Part shown: positions 24,981 through 34,232 of the stretch, piece by piece
Layout: every line of letters starts with the position of its first letter
Position numbering within the stretch: the stretch's first letter is position 1
NCBI GenBank assembly: GCA_934378195.1
Contig: CAKRPO010000007.1
Location: 1-64,000, forward strand
Reading direction: 5' to 3'
Length of the DNA: 64,000 nt
From: an uncultured Blautia sp.
GTDB taxonomy: Bacteria > Bacillota > Clostridia > Lachnospirales > Lachnospiraceae
Program-made: the position numbers and the translations under genes
The notes under the pieces: generated by a model
What the model was told of the DNA's origin: nothing
Database searches by the model: none
What the model saw: the letters and a program-made list of their open reading frames with translations, nothing else

Positions 24981-26270
24981 ATGAAAGAAAATTACGACGT
25001 CATTATCGTAGGAACAGGAGCCGCAGGTCTCTACTGTGCCCTGAACCTGCCATCCAGAATGAAAGTACTCATGCTCACCAAACAGCAGGCAGATCAGTCA
25101 GACTCCTTCCTGGCACAGGGCGGCATCTGCATGCTCAGAGGCGAAGAAGATTATAACGACTATTTCGAAGACACCATGCGCGCAGGCCATTACGAAAATG
25201 ACGCAAAGGCAGTCGAGCTGATGATTCGAAGCTCCAACAGCATTATTCGCGATCTTTTACAGAGAAATGTTACATTCGAACGAACAGAGACAGGAGAGCT
25301 GGACTTTACCAGAGAAGGGGCACATTCCCAGCCACGAATCCTTTTTTACGAAGATATCACAGGTAAACAGATCACCCAGACACTTTTGAATCAGGCACTG
25401 ACAAGAGACAACATTGAAATCTGTGAATATATGACCATGGTTGACATTATTTCAAAAGATAACATCTGCGGTGGTGTCATCATCATGGACGAGAAGAACG
25501 AAGTATATCCGGTCAGAGCACCATATGTTGTTCTGGCATGTGGCGGACTTGGCGGTCTCTACAAAAATTCCACCAACTTCCCTCATATTGCAGGTGACGG
25601 ACTTGGAATTGCCATGAAACACCAGGTAGTACTGGAACATCTGGATTACATACAGATTCATCCGACAACCCTTTATTCACACAAACCAGGACGTCGTTTC
25701 CTGATCTCTGAATCTGTCAGAGGAGAGGGCGCGCTTCTGTACGATAAGAATGGACAGCGTTTTACCAATGAATTGCAGCCGCGAGACCTGCTCAGTCAGG
25801 CAATCTTTGCACAGATGGAAAAGGACGGTACCGATTTTGTATGGGAAGATATGCGACCATTGGGAGAAGAAACAATCATGAAACATTTCCCGAATATTTT
25901 CCAAAGATGCGTGGAAGAAGGATTTGACCCGCGTAAAGAGCCGATTCCGGTTGTTCCGGCGCAGCATTATTTTATGGGCGGAATCAAAGTTGACCTTGGA
26001 AGCCGTACTTCTATGAAAGGTCTGTATGCCTGCGGTGAGACAAGCTGTAATGGTGTACATGGCAAAAACCGCCTTGCCAGCAACTCACTTCTTGAATCTC
26101 TGGTCTTTGCAAGACGCGCTGCAGATGATATGATATTTGGAAGAAAACCAGACCCGTGCAGACCGGGTACCATAGATCTGAAACCATATGAAGACAGAGA
26201 AGCAGTATTGAATGTTTACCATGAAATGGTTTTAAATGAAATCGAAAGGATGAAGAAGAGTCATGAATGA
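24981..26270 (+). CDS. nadB: L-aspartate oxidase
   Basis: A 429-residue flavoenzyme oxidising aspartate to iminoaspartate, the first step of NAD synthesis. VIIVGTGAAGLYCAL is the FAD-binding fold, followed by DSFLAQGGI and the active-site region EHLDYIQIHPTTL, SESVRGEGALL, and HYFMGGI. It is shorter at the C-terminus than E. coli NadB (about 540), as is common in Clostridia. First gene of the operon, overlapping nadC by eight bases. Confidence 0.94.
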   Translation: MKENYDVIIVGTGAAGLYCALNLPSRMKVLMLTKQQADQSDSFLAQGGICMLRGEEDYNDYFEDTMRAGHYENDAKAVELMIRSSNSIIRDLLQRNVTFERTETGELDFTREGAHSQPRILFYEDITGKQITQTLLNQALTRDNIEICEYMTMVDIISKDNICGGVIIMDEKNEVYPVRAPYVVLACGGLGGLYKNSTNFPHIAGDGLGIAMKHQVVLEHLDYIQIHPTTLYSHKPGRRFLISESVRGEGALLYDKNGQRFTNELQPRDLLSQAIFAQMEKDGTDFVWEDMRPLGEETIMKHFPNIFQRCVEEGFDPRKEPIPVVPAQHYFMGGIKVDLGSRTSMKGLYACGETSCNGVHGKNRLASNSLLESLVFARRAADDMIFGRKPDPCRPGTIDLKPYEDREAVLNVYHEMVLNEIERMKKSHE

Positions 26271-27114
26271 AATTACAATGAAGATGCAGGCTGATCAGCT
26301 GATCCGTATGGCACTGCAGGAAGATATCACAAGCGAGGACGTTTCCACAAACGCAGTTATGCCAACCGCAACCAAAGGAACTGTAGACCTGATAGCCAAA
26401 GAGGACGGTGTGGTTGCCGGACTTGATATTTATGCGAGAGTATTTACGATCCTGGATGAGAAAACAGAGATTGATTTTCATTGCAAGGATGGAGATGAAG
26501 TAAAAAAAGGTGAACTGATGGCAACTGTAACAGGTGACATTCGTGTCCTTCTTTCCGGAGAACGTGTGGCACTGAATTACCTGCAGAGAATGAGTGGTAT
26601 TGCAACCTACACCAGACAGGTTGCAAAACTTCTGGAAGGCAGCAACGTGACACTTCTGGATACCCGTAAGACAACTCCAAACTGTCGTGTATTTGAGAAA
26701 TATGCTGTAAGAGTCGGTGGCGGATGTAACCACAGATACAATCTTTCTGATGGTGTCCTGCTGAAAGATAATCATATCGGAGCAGCTGGAAGTGTTACTA
26801 AAGCTGTACAGATGGCAAAAGCATACGCGCCTTTTGTACGTAAGATTGAAATTGAAGTAGAGACACTGGAGCAGGTCAAAGAAGCCGTAGAAGCCGGTGC
26901 GGATATCATCATGTTGGATAATATGACACCGGAAGTGATGAAACAGGCAGTGGAACTGATCGATGGAAGAGCACAGACAGAATGTTCCGGCAACATCACA
27001 AAAGAAAATATTCAGAAGATATGTGAGATCGGCGTTGATTTTGTTTCCAGCGGAGCACTGACCCATTCCGCACCAATCCTTGATATTTCTATGAAAAACC
27101 TTCATGCATTATAA
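26263..27114 (+). CDS. nadC: Nicotinate-nucleotide pyrophosphorylase (quinolinate phosphoribosyltransferase)
   Basis: A 283-residue enzyme converting quinolinate and PRPP to nicotinate mononucleotide and CO2. Family motifs are ALQEDITSEDVSTNA at the N-terminus, LNYLQRMSGIATYT, LDTRKTTPNCRVFEKYAVR and KDNHI, and the C-terminal phosphate-binding VDFVSSGALTHSAP. Length is typical. Translation is probably coupled to nadB by overlap. Confidence 0.96.
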   Translation: MNEITMKMQADQLIRMALQEDITSEDVSTNAVMPTATKGTVDLIAKEDGVVAGLDIYARVFTILDEKTEIDFHCKDGDEVKKGELMATVTGDIRVLLSGERVALNYLQRMSGIATYTRQVAKLLEGSNVTLLDTRKTTPNCRVFEKYAVRVGGGCNHRYNLSDGVLLKDNHIGAAGSVTKAVQMAKAYAPFVRKIEIEVETLEQVKEAVEAGADIIMLDNMTPEVMKQAVELIDGRAQTECSGNITKENIQKICEIGVDFVSSGALTHSAPILDISMKNLHAL

Positions 27115-27126
27115 GGAGAAACACCT

Positions 27127-27678
27127 ATGAATACAGGAGAAAGACGGAGAGAAATCTTAAGAATCCTGAAACAGACAGATACACCTGTGGCGGCGAGAGA
27201 ACTGGCTGGAAGATTTGGTGTCAGCCGTCAGGTGATCGTGCAGGATCTTGCAGTGATCCGTGCGTCAACACCAGGGATACTTTCCACTACAAAAGGATAT
27301 GTCATGCAGCAGGACAGCAGCTGTACCCGCGAATTTAAGATGCGTCACAGCCAGGATAAGGCGGCAGAAGAACTGAATCTGATCGTGGACTGTGGAGGAC
27401 ATGTCAAGAATATCAGTATCAGTCACAGGGTTTACGGGCGTGTCAGCGCGGAGATGGATATCCGCTCCAGACAGGATGTAAATGAATTTATTGAAGCATT
27501 GCAGAACAGCCACTCCACTGTATTGAGCAATGCAACCTCGGGTTATCATTATCATCTGATCGAGGCTGCAAATGAAGAACGACTGGAGCTGATTGGGGAA
27601 CAACTGAAAAAAGCAGGATTTCTGGCTCCGCTTCAGCCATGGGAACAGATTACGGAGAAAGGAAATATTAAATTATGA
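27127..27678 (+). CDS. niaR: Nicotinate-responsive repressor NiaR (YrxA)
   Basis: A 183-residue regulator with an N-terminal HTH_11 winged helix (about 5-60; RELAGRFGVSRQVIVQDLAVIRA) and a C-terminal 3H domain named for conserved histidines, several of which are visible (GGHVKN, ISHRVYGR, GYHYHLIEAA). The family represses NAD synthesis and niacin uptake genes when nicotinate is present. Its location within the operon and the palindrome over the promoter imply autoregulation. It overlaps nadA by four bases. Confidence 0.92.
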   Translation: MNTGERRREILRILKQTDTPVAARELAGRFGVSRQVIVQDLAVIRASTPGILSTTKGYVMQQDSSCTREFKMRHSQDKAAEELNLIVDCGGHVKNISISHRVYGRVSAEMDIRSRQDVNEFIEALQNSHSTVLSNATSGYHYHLIEAANEERLELIGEQLKKAGFLAPLQPWEQITEKGNIKL

Positions 27679-28592
27679 CAATACAGGAACTTCAGCAGGA
27701 GATCCTGCGAATGAAAAAAGAACAGGATGTATGTATTCTGGCCCATGCTTATCAGGGACAGGAAATCCTGGAAGTTGCAGATTATATGGGAGATTCTTAT
27801 GGACTGAGCGTGCAGGCATCCAAGAGTAACTGCAGGGGCGTGATCATGTGCGGTGTACGTTTCATGGCAGAGACCTGCAAAGTTTTAAGTCCGGAAAAGA
27901 AAGTCTGGCTTGCCAATCCGACAGCCGGATGTCCAATGGCAGAGCAGCTGGACCTGGAGAGTCTGCGCAAATTAAAAGCAGAGCACCCGGGATATGCGGT
28001 TGTTGCTTATATCAATACTACATCAGAATTAAAGACAGAATGTGATGTCTGCGTGACATCTTCTTCAGCAGTAGAAATCTGCAGTAAACTGGAAAACGAT
28101 AAGATTCTGTTTATTCCGGATCCGAACCTGGGACGTTTTGTCGCAGAGAAACTTCCGGAAAAAGAATTTGCTTTCTATAAAGGCGGATGTCCAAGACATA
28201 TCATTATGAGTGCCAAAGATGTAGAAAAAGCCAAACAGGCACACCCGAATGCTCTGCTTCTGGTTCACCCGGAATGTCGTCAGGAAGTCGTAGAACTGGC
28301 TGACTATGTCGGATCTACAACCGGAATCATGGAATACGCAAAGAAATCTCCGAACAAAGAATTTATCATCGGAACAGAGAACAGCATCGTAGAGCATTTG
28401 CAGTTTGAATGTCCGGACAAACAGTTCTATCCGCTGTCTGTCATGTTGACCTGTATGAATATGAAGATCACAACACTGATGGATATCTACAACTGCCTGA
28501 AAGGAACAGGCGGAGAAGTGATCGAACTTCCGGAGAATGTCATGGAAGGCGCCGGACGCTGCATTCACCGTATGGTGGAACTTGGAGGCTGA
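27675..28592 (+). CDS. nadA: Quinolinate synthase
   Basis: A 305-residue [4Fe-4S] enzyme that condenses iminoaspartate with dihydroxyacetone phosphate. Conserved elements are ILAHAYQGQEILEVADYMGDS, the cysteine in GVIMCGVRFMAET, the HPECRQEV cysteine and ECPDKQFYPL. The three cysteines of the cluster are all present. Last gene of nadB-nadC-niaR-nadA; order differs from the B. subtilis nadBCA operon by the inserted regulator. Confidence 0.95.
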   Translation: MTIQELQQEILRMKKEQDVCILAHAYQGQEILEVADYMGDSYGLSVQASKSNCRGVIMCGVRFMAETCKVLSPEKKVWLANPTAGCPMAEQLDLESLRKLKAEHPGYAVVAYINTTSELKTECDVCVTSSSAVEICSKLENDKILFIPDPNLGRFVAEKLPEKEFAFYKGGCPRHIIMSAKDVEKAKQAHPNALLLVHPECRQEVVELADYVGSTTGIMEYAKKSPNKEFIIGTENSIVEHLQFECPDKQFYPLSVMLTCMNMKITTLMDIYNCLKGTGGEVIELPENVMEGAGRCIHRMVELGG

Positions 28593-28607
28593 GAGAGAAA
28601 ATAAAGA

Positions 28608-28642
28608 TAATGACCGGGATTCGAAAGAGTCCCGGTCATTCA
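28608..28642 (+). terminator. Hairpin after nadA
   Basis: AATGACCGGGA and TCCCGGTCATT form a perfect stem. T residues are few, but a second hairpin with a T run follows at once. Confidence 0.7.
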
Positions 28643-28650
28643 AGAATACA

Positions 28651-28686
28651 AAAAAAGACAGTCACTGACGGTTGTGACTGTCTTTT
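28651..28686. terminator. Bidirectional terminator between nadA and rpsT
   Basis: AAAAAGACAGTCAC pairs with GTGACTGTCTTTTT; A and T runs at both ends serve the convergent nad operon and rpsT. Confidence 0.9.
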
Positions 28687-28725
28687 TAATTATAAGCTTA
28701 TAATTAAAAATGTATGTTTCCTGAA

Positions 28726-28989
28726 TTAGCCAATGCTGTTGACAGCTTTAGACAGACGGGAAATCTTTCTTGCACAGTTGTTTTTGTGATAAACACCTTT
28801 AGATGTTGCTTTGCTGATTGTAGAGATAGCCTCTGTAAGAGCAGCCTGTGCAGCAGCTTTATCGTTTTTCTGAACTGCAGTTTCTACTTTTTTGATGGAA
28901 GTTTTAACAGCAGAACGGATAGATTTGTTTCTAGCAGCTTTAGTTCTGTTTACTAAAATTCTTTTCTTTGCAGATTTGATGTTAGCCAA
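28726..28989 (-). CDS. rpsT: 30S ribosomal protein S20
   Basis: An 87-residue basic protein, (M)ANIKSAKKRI at the N-terminus and a C-terminus SRLSKAVNS, the standard S20. The start is a TTG at 28989, with GGAGGTG upstream; the longer reading to 29064 would run through the leader. Transcribed opposite to its neighbours, with its own promoter and structured leader. UUG starts are known for rpsT in E. coli as part of autoregulation. Confidence 0.95.
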   Translation of the reverse strand: MANIKSAKKRILVNRTKAARNKSIRSAVKTSIKKVETAVQKNDKAAAQAALTEAISTISKATSKGVYHKNNCARKISRLSKAVNSIG

Positions 28990-29101
28990 TTGGTACACCT
29001 CCATTTCAGATTTATAATAATGTGTCGTTGTTACAGAAACAGACACGGGCGCTTCTGTAAACATGCTTATATATATTATTATATTTGTCTGTGATTGTCA
29101 A
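28990..29101 (-). promoter_or_regulatory. rpsT promoter and leader
   Basis: TTGACA (29096-29101) and TAATAT (29073-29078) are 17 apart on the minus strand. The leader can form an 8-bp stem TTACAGAA/TTCTGTAA (29031-29060) before the ribosome binding site, a candidate for S20 feedback control. Confidence 0.7.
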
Positions 29102-29364
29102 GAGAAAATTGCAGAAATATTACAGGAAATGTAAAAAAATAGTTACTGTTCACTCCGTTCACAGCGGAATATTACCTGTGAACAGTAACAAAAATATAAT
29201 TATTATTTTCACTTATAAGTAATATTTTATCCTGTATCTTCCATACATAATATTTTTCTGATCTGCAGAAATTAATGATAAGAAACAACGTAAAAAAAGA
29301 ATAATTTGAATTTTTACAGATGATATGCAGAGACAAAAGATTCAGAGGAGCAGGAGGGTACGAA
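29102..29364. other. Intergenic region between rpsT and gpr
   Basis: AT-rich. It contains a perfect 12-bp inverted repeat GTTACTGTTCAC/GTGAACAGTAAC (29142-29189), one copy of a dispersed motif in this window. I could not identify a convincing sporulation promoter for gpr. The gpr ribosome binding site AGGAGG lies near 29350. Confidence 0.5.
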
Positions 29365-30273
29365 ATGGCAGGCGGCAGAAGAATCAGAACAGACCTTGCA
29401 CTGGAGACAACGGAACGTTTTGCGGAGGAAAATACGGAGATTCGGGGCGTAGAGATCCATGAGGAGTATGATGAAGAGAAGGAGATCCGGACAACAGTTG
29501 TCAGAATTGTGACGGAGAATGGAGCAAAATCAATGGGAAGGCCGCAGGGAACTTATATCACGATAGAAGCTCCGGATCTTTCTGAACCGGATGAAGATTA
29601 TCACCGTGAGATTTCGGAGGAAATATCAAGTCATCTGAAACAGCTGATCGACTTGAAGAAGGAAAAATCAATCCTGGTTGTAGGACTGGGAAATTCAGCG
29701 ATTACAGCAGATGCACTGGGACCGCATGTTGTGGAAAATTTGAGAATGACCCGGCATATTATAAGAGAATACAGTCTTCGGGGGATCGGTTATGACAAAA
29801 TGCACCGGGTCAGTGGAATCGTTCCGGGTGTCATGGCGCAGACCGGTATGGAGACAGCAGAGATTATTCAGGGAGTTGTTTCAGAAACAAAACCGGATGT
29901 CGTGATCGCAATTGATGCTCTGGCAGCAAGAAGTGTCCGCAGGCTGAACAGGACGATTCAGATTACAGATACAGGAATCCATCCAGGATCTGGAGTGGGT
30001 AATCACAGAAATGGTCTGACAGAAGAAAACCTGCAGGTGAAAGTAATCGGGATCGGGGTTCCTACCGTGGTAGATGCGGCAACGATCGTACATGATTCCA
30101 TGGCGCATCTTTTGGATACGTTGGAAGAGACCGAGCAGAAAGAATTTCTGGATGAGATGATTGCCCCGAATCTTTACAGTATGTTTGTGACACCCAAAGA
30201 TGTGGATGAGACCGTGAAATATCTGAGTTTTACGATATCGGAAGGGCTGAATATGGCATTCGGCGAAGTTTGA
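29365..30273 (+). CDS. gpr: Germination protease Gpr
   Basis: A 302-residue protease that degrades small acid-soluble spore proteins at germination. RTDLALETTERF near the N-terminus is the propeptide/processing region, and ILVVGLGNSAITADALGP, SGIVPGVMAQTG, DVVIAIDALAARS and GSGVGNHRNG are signature blocks. The ATG at 29365 is chosen because of GGAGG upstream; an earlier ATG at 29320 has no site. It supports a spore-forming host. Confidence 0.95.
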   Translation: MAGGRRIRTDLALETTERFAEENTEIRGVEIHEEYDEEKEIRTTVVRIVTENGAKSMGRPQGTYITIEAPDLSEPDEDYHREISEEISSHLKQLIDLKKEKSILVVGLGNSAITADALGPHVVENLRMTRHIIREYSLRGIGYDKMHRVSGIVPGVMAQTGMETAEIIQGVVSETKPDVVIAIDALAARSVRRLNRTIQITDTGIHPGSGVGNHRNGLTEENLQVKVIGIGVPTVVDAATIVHDSMAHLLDTLEETEQKEFLDEMIAPNLYSMFVTPKDVDETVKYLSFTISEGLNMAFGEV

Positions 30274-30338
30274 AAGGAATGTTGATGAGGTCTGTTCGAC
30301 AGGGCAGCAACAGGAGTAATGAGAGGAAAATGATGGGG

Positions 30339-30367
30339 GAATAATTCGGAGAAATTTATCATAGGAT
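30339..30367 (+). promoter_or_regulatory. Possible sigma-E-type promoter of spoIIP
   Basis: GAATAAT (30339-30345) and CATAGGAT (30360-30367) are 14 bases apart, close to the B. subtilis sigma-E consensus KMATATT-N14-CATACAMT. spoIIP is a sigma-E gene there. Confidence 0.5.
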
Positions 30368-30387
30368 ACTTTGAGAGGGGTGATCCT

Positions 30388-31668
30388 GTGGCAAGATTCC
30401 GGAAAACACTGCATCTGGTTGTGGAAGGATGTGTACTTGTGACCTTATCCGTGACAGCGGGTGTTCTTATGCTGCATGAAAATGTTTTTCGGCAGCTGCC
30501 ACTGTATTGTTTTCTGGAGGAAAAAGCACAGGAACGTGCATCTGGACAAGATCAGGAGACTTATGAAAAACTGATGCAAAGTAATGCCCGCTATCTTGGT
30601 AAAATGGTCGTAAATGAAAATAAAGAAGTCGGAAATAAAGAAAATGATAGAGTGACGGCGGACAAGCCGAATCTGGAGAATAATGCAGAGCAAAAAGAGA
30701 TCACACCGACTGCAAAAACAGAGAAAAACGTAACACCAGTTGTGTCGGCACCGGAAAAGGAAGAACAGCAGAAAGTGGAACAGACTGAAAGTACAGATGG
30801 GCAGACAAAAGAAAGCCTGGTTGAAGAAAAGCAGGGGGAAGAGGAAGTCACTACGGCTGCGGCACAGGTGCAGCCCATGCCGGAAATCGACCTCGCGCCG
30901 GAGACACTTTCCAACTATGATTATTTGATGAATCATTTTTTTATTCTGGATTCCAATACGGAGATCAGCGCACAGCAGCTGAATGCGGCAACGCTTCTGG
31001 GAGAAGACCTGACATTGCCAAAAGAAATGACAGATCCACAGATTCTAATCTATCACAGCCATTCACAGGAGACCTTTGCTGACTCCAGAGAGGGCAAAAT
31101 AGAAGATACGATTGTTGGAGTAGGGGATTATCTGACACAGCTTCTGACAGAAGATTACGGATATCAGGTCATGCACGTAACGGAAGCTTTTGATCTGGCA
31201 GGCGGGGAACTGGATCGGAGCAAAGCCTATGATTATGCAAGGGAATGGTTGGAGCCTGTTCTGGAAGAGAATCCTTCCATACAGGTTCTGATTGATCTGC
31301 ACCGGGATGGCGTGCCGGAAGACCGTCATCTGGTCACACAGATCAACGAAAAGCCGACAGCGCAGATCATGTTTTATAATGGCCTGAGCCATACGATTAA
31401 CAGTGGAGATCTTTCATATCTTCCAAATCCTTATATACAGGATAATCTGGCTTTTTCTTTTCAGCTGGAATACCAGGCGGCGCTGTATTATCCGGAATTG
31501 TACCGTGGCATTTATCTTGCAGGTCTGCGTTATAATCTGCATCTGCGGCCACGGGCGCTTCTTCTGGAAGCAGGCGCACAGACCAATACGGTTCAGGAAG
31601 TAAAGAATGCGATGGAACCATTTGCGGATATACTGAACAGGGTACTTCAGGGAGAAAGTAAAAAATAA
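30388..31668 (+). CDS. spoIIP: Stage II sporulation protein P
   Basis: A 426-residue peptidoglycan hydrolase acting in septal thinning and engulfment with SpoIID and SpoIIM. An N-terminal membrane helix (LVVEGCVLVTLSVTAGVLML) is followed by a long low-complexity linker rich in E, K and T (about 75-160), then the catalytic domain with ILIYHSHSQETF, LIDLHRDGV and LLLEAGAQTN carrying the zinc-binding residues. Starts with GTG at 30388 after GAGGGG. Confidence 0.94.
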   Translation: MARFRKTLHLVVEGCVLVTLSVTAGVLMLHENVFRQLPLYCFLEEKAQERASGQDQETYEKLMQSNARYLGKMVVNENKEVGNKENDRVTADKPNLENNAEQKEITPTAKTEKNVTPVVSAPEKEEQQKVEQTESTDGQTKESLVEEKQGEEEVTTAAAQVQPMPEIDLAPETLSNYDYLMNHFFILDSNTEISAQQLNAATLLGEDLTLPKEMTDPQILIYHSHSQETFADSREGKIEDTIVGVGDYLTQLLTEDYGYQVMHVTEAFDLAGGELDRSKAYDYAREWLEPVLEENPSIQVLIDLHRDGVPEDRHLVTQINEKPTAQIMFYNGLSHTINSGDLSYLPNPYIQDNLAFSFQLEYQAALYYPELYRGIYLAGLRYNLHLRPRALLLEAGAQTNTVQEVKNAMEPFADILNRVLQGESKK

Positions 31669-31671
31669 CAC

Positions 31672-31700
31672 TTGCAATTCAGAACAAATGTTCGTATAAT
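31672..31700 (+). promoter_or_regulatory. Promoter overlapped by a LexA/DinR-type box
   Basis: TTGCAA (31672-31677) and TATAAT (31695-31700) are 17 bases apart. AGAACAAATGTTCG (31681-31694) fills most of the spacer and matches the Firmicutes SOS box (GAAC-N4-GTTC). A second promoter-like pair, TGGACT (31778-31783) and TATAAT (31802-31807), lies closer to lepA. Confidence 0.7.
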
Positions 31701-31884
31701 AAAAAACATAGATCAGCCGTACAGATGTGAACAGTGATACAATGGTGCATTTGCAGAAAATATCCCTTTACAAGAACTGGACTTAAAGCAAAAAGCTATG
31801 CTATAATGCCTCGTAGTATATCTTGTTATAGGAAATGATTTCCTGCACAAATACATGTAAGTACATAAGGAGGAATTCCGCAGA

Positions 31885-33693
31885 ATGATAGACCAGAGCA
31901 AAATTCGTAATTTCTGCATTATTGCACATATAGACCATGGTAAGTCCACACTGGCTGACCGTATTATTGAGAAGACCGGTACACTGACAGAGCGTGAGAT
32001 GCAGTCTCAGGTATTGGACAATATGGACCTGGAGCGTGAGCGTGGCATCACGATCAAATCCCAGGCCGTGCGAATCGTATACAAGGCAAACGATGGCGAA
32101 GAATATATTTTTAACCTGATAGATACACCAGGACATGTCGATTTCAATTATGAGGTATCCAGAAGTCTTGCAGCCTGTGATGGTGCAATTCTGGTTGTAG
32201 ATGCGGCTCAGGGAATCGAAGCACAGACACTGGCTAATGTCTATCTGGCACTGGATCATGATCTGGATGTCCTGCCGGTCATCAACAAGATCGACCTTCC
32301 GAGCGCAGATCCGGACCGTGTTGTCAATGAGATTGAGGATGTGATCGGACTTGAGGCACATGATGCACCGAGAATTTCTGCCAAGACAGGGCTGAATGTT
32401 GAAGAGGTTCTGGAGCAGATTGTTACGAAGATTCCTGCACCGCAGGGTGATGTGGAAGCACCGCTGAAGGCACTGATCTTTGACTCAATCTACGATGCTT
32501 ATAAGGGTGTTATTGTTTTTTGTCGTGTCATGGACGGACGCGTTAAGAAAGGTACCCAGATTCGTATGATGGCGACCGGATTTACGACAGAAGTTGTAGA
32601 AGTTGGTTATTTTGGAGCCGGACAGTTCATTCCTTGTGATGAGCTGACCGCCGGTATGGTTGGTTATATTACCGCAAGTATCAAGAATCTTGGAGATACC
32701 CGTGTTGGTGATACGGTTACTGATAATGAGAGACCGTGTGAGGAGGCACTTCCGGGATATAAGAAAGTACAGCCGATGGTTTACTGTGGACTGTATCCGG
32801 CCGACGGTGCCAGATATGGAGATCTTCGTGATGCACTTGAGAAGCTGCAGCTGAATGATGCTTCCCTGTTCTTTGAGCCGGAGACATCTATTGCATTGGG
32901 ATTTGGTTTCCGCTGTGGTTTCCTCGGACTTCTGCATCTGGAGATCATCCAGGAGCGTCTGGAAAGAGAGTATAATCTTGATCTGGTAACGACTGCCCCG
33001 GGTGTTGTTTACAAAGTATACAAGACTAATGGCGAAGTGATCGAGCTGACCAATCCATCTAACCTGCCGGATCCATCCGAGATTGAATATATGGAAGAAC
33101 CAATGGTGAATGCTGAGATTATGGTAACGACGGAGTTTATCGGTGCGATCATGGATCTCTGTCAGGAACGCCGTGGCCAGTACAATGGTATGGAATATAT
33201 GGAAGAGACAAGAGCACTTCTGAAATATAAACTTCCGCTGAATGAGATTATCTATGATTTCTTTGATGCACTGAAGTCGCGTTCCAGAGGATATGCTTCT
33301 CTGGATTATGAACTCTGTGGTTATGAACGCAGTGAGTTGGTTAAGCTGGACATCCTTGTTAATAAAGAAGAAGTCGATGCACTTTCCTTTATTGTACATG
33401 CAGATACTGCATATGAGCGTGGACGTAAGATGTGCGAGAAGCTCAAAGACGAGATTCCGAGACAGCTCTTTGAGATTCCGATTCAGGCAGCGATTGGAAG
33501 TAAGATCATTGCCCGTGAGACAGTTCGGGCTATGCGCAAAGATGTTCTTGCCAAATGTTACGGTGGTGATATTTCCCGTAAGAAGAAACTTCTTGAGAAA
33601 CAGAAGGAAGGTAAGAAGCGTATGCGTCAGGTCGGAAATGTAGAGATTCCGCAGAAGGCGTTTATGAGTGTGCTGAAACTGGATGACAAATAA
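31885..33693 (+). CDS. lepA: Elongation factor 4 (LepA)
   Basis: A 602-residue translational GTPase that back-translocates stalled ribosomes. G1 AHIDHGKS, G3 DTPGHVDF and G4 NKIDLP are visible; the C-terminal domain ends [31 protein letters not shown] as in all LepA. Full length. AAGGAGG lies upstream. The region before it holds two promoter candidates, one with an SOS-type box. Confidence 0.97.
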   Translation: MIDQSKIRNFCIIAHIDHGKSTLADRIIEKTGTLTEREMQSQVLDNMDLERERGITIKSQAVRIVYKANDGEEYIFNLIDTPGHVDFNYEVSRSLAACDGAILVVDAAQGIEAQTLANVYLALDHDLDVLPVINKIDLPSADPDRVVNEIEDVIGLEAHDAPRISAKTGLNVEEVLEQIVTKIPAPQGDVEAPLKALIFDSIYDAYKGVIVFCRVMDGRVKKGTQIRMMATGFTTEVVEVGYFGAGQFIPCDELTAGMVGYITASIKNLGDTRVGDTVTDNERPCEEALPGYKKVQPMVYCGLYPADGARYGDLRDALEKLQLNDASLFFEPETSIALGFGFRCGFLGLLHLEIIQERLEREYNLDLVTTAPGVVYKVYKTNGEVIELTNPSNLPDPSEIEYMEEPMVNAEIMVTTEFIGAIMDLCQERRGQYNGMEYMEETRALLKYKLPLNEIIYDFFDALKSRSRGYASLDYELCGYERSELVKLDILVNKEEVDALSFIVHADTAYERGRKMCEKLKDEIPRQLFEIPIQAAIGSKIIARETVRAMRKDVLAKCYGGDISRKKKLLEKQKEGKKRMRQVGNVEIPQKAFMSVLKLDDK

Positions 33694-33776
33694 TTTGACG
33701 GGAACAGACCAGGAATATCGGTTGCTGTGAGCATTGTTAACAGTGACTGTTCAGACTACAGAAAGGGGGCAGGACC

Positions 33777-34232
33777 ATGAAAAAGGGTACTGCAAAGGCT
33801 GTAAGATATATTGTGGCAGGAAGTATACTGACATTTTGTGTGATTATGACAGGATGCGGCTGTGGCCAGAAGAAAAAAGATCCAGCTTCGGAGCAGGTAC
33901 TGAAGATCAGTATTACACCGGAGCCATCGCCGACACCGGAACCGGATACAGTAGATGCATCCGCAGTAACTGCCAATGGAGATATCAGCATGGTGAATCT
34001 GTATGTGGCAGAGAATCCGTCGGCTGTGTCTGGAAGTACTGCCGGGAATTCTGACAGTACGGACACTGTAAATCCATCGGATTCTGAAGCCTCTGACGGA
34101 CAGGATCAGGCGGATGGTACTTTAGATTCGTCTGCTGACCAGAGTGGTGATGAGTCTGATGAGAGTTATGATGACAGTTCAGACAGTCAGGATGATGGTT
34201 CGTATGATGAGGATACAGACAGTGAAGAATAA
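33777..34232 (+). CDS. Acidic low-complexity lipoprotein, unknown function
   Basis: A 151-residue protein with a signal peptide ending in lipobox IMTGC (C27), a short KKK stretch, a proline-rich part (TPEPSPTPEP), and a tail of D, S, E and G residues. No domain is recognisable. The 3' end overlaps the GTG start of hemW by 11 bases. The composition suggests a disordered surface chain, possibly a metal- or wall-binding spacer, but this is a guess. A GGGGG site lies before the ATG. Confidence 0.7.
   Translation: MKKGTAKAVRYIVAGSILTFCVIMTGCGCGQKKKDPASEQVLKISITPEPSPTPEPDTVDASAVTANGDISMVNLYVAENPSAVSGSTAGNSDSTDTVNPSDSEASDGQDQADGTLDSSADQSGDESDESYDDSSDSQDDGSYDEDTDSEE

Noticed and set aside
26011..27105. 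Long minus-strand open frame across nadB and nadC
   Set aside because: Antisense to two well-supported genes with no family resemblance; a by-product of codon usage.
29190..29364. Sigma-G promoter for gpr
   Set aside because: CATA-like stretches exist near 29246, but no -35 at suitable distance; not strong enough to list.
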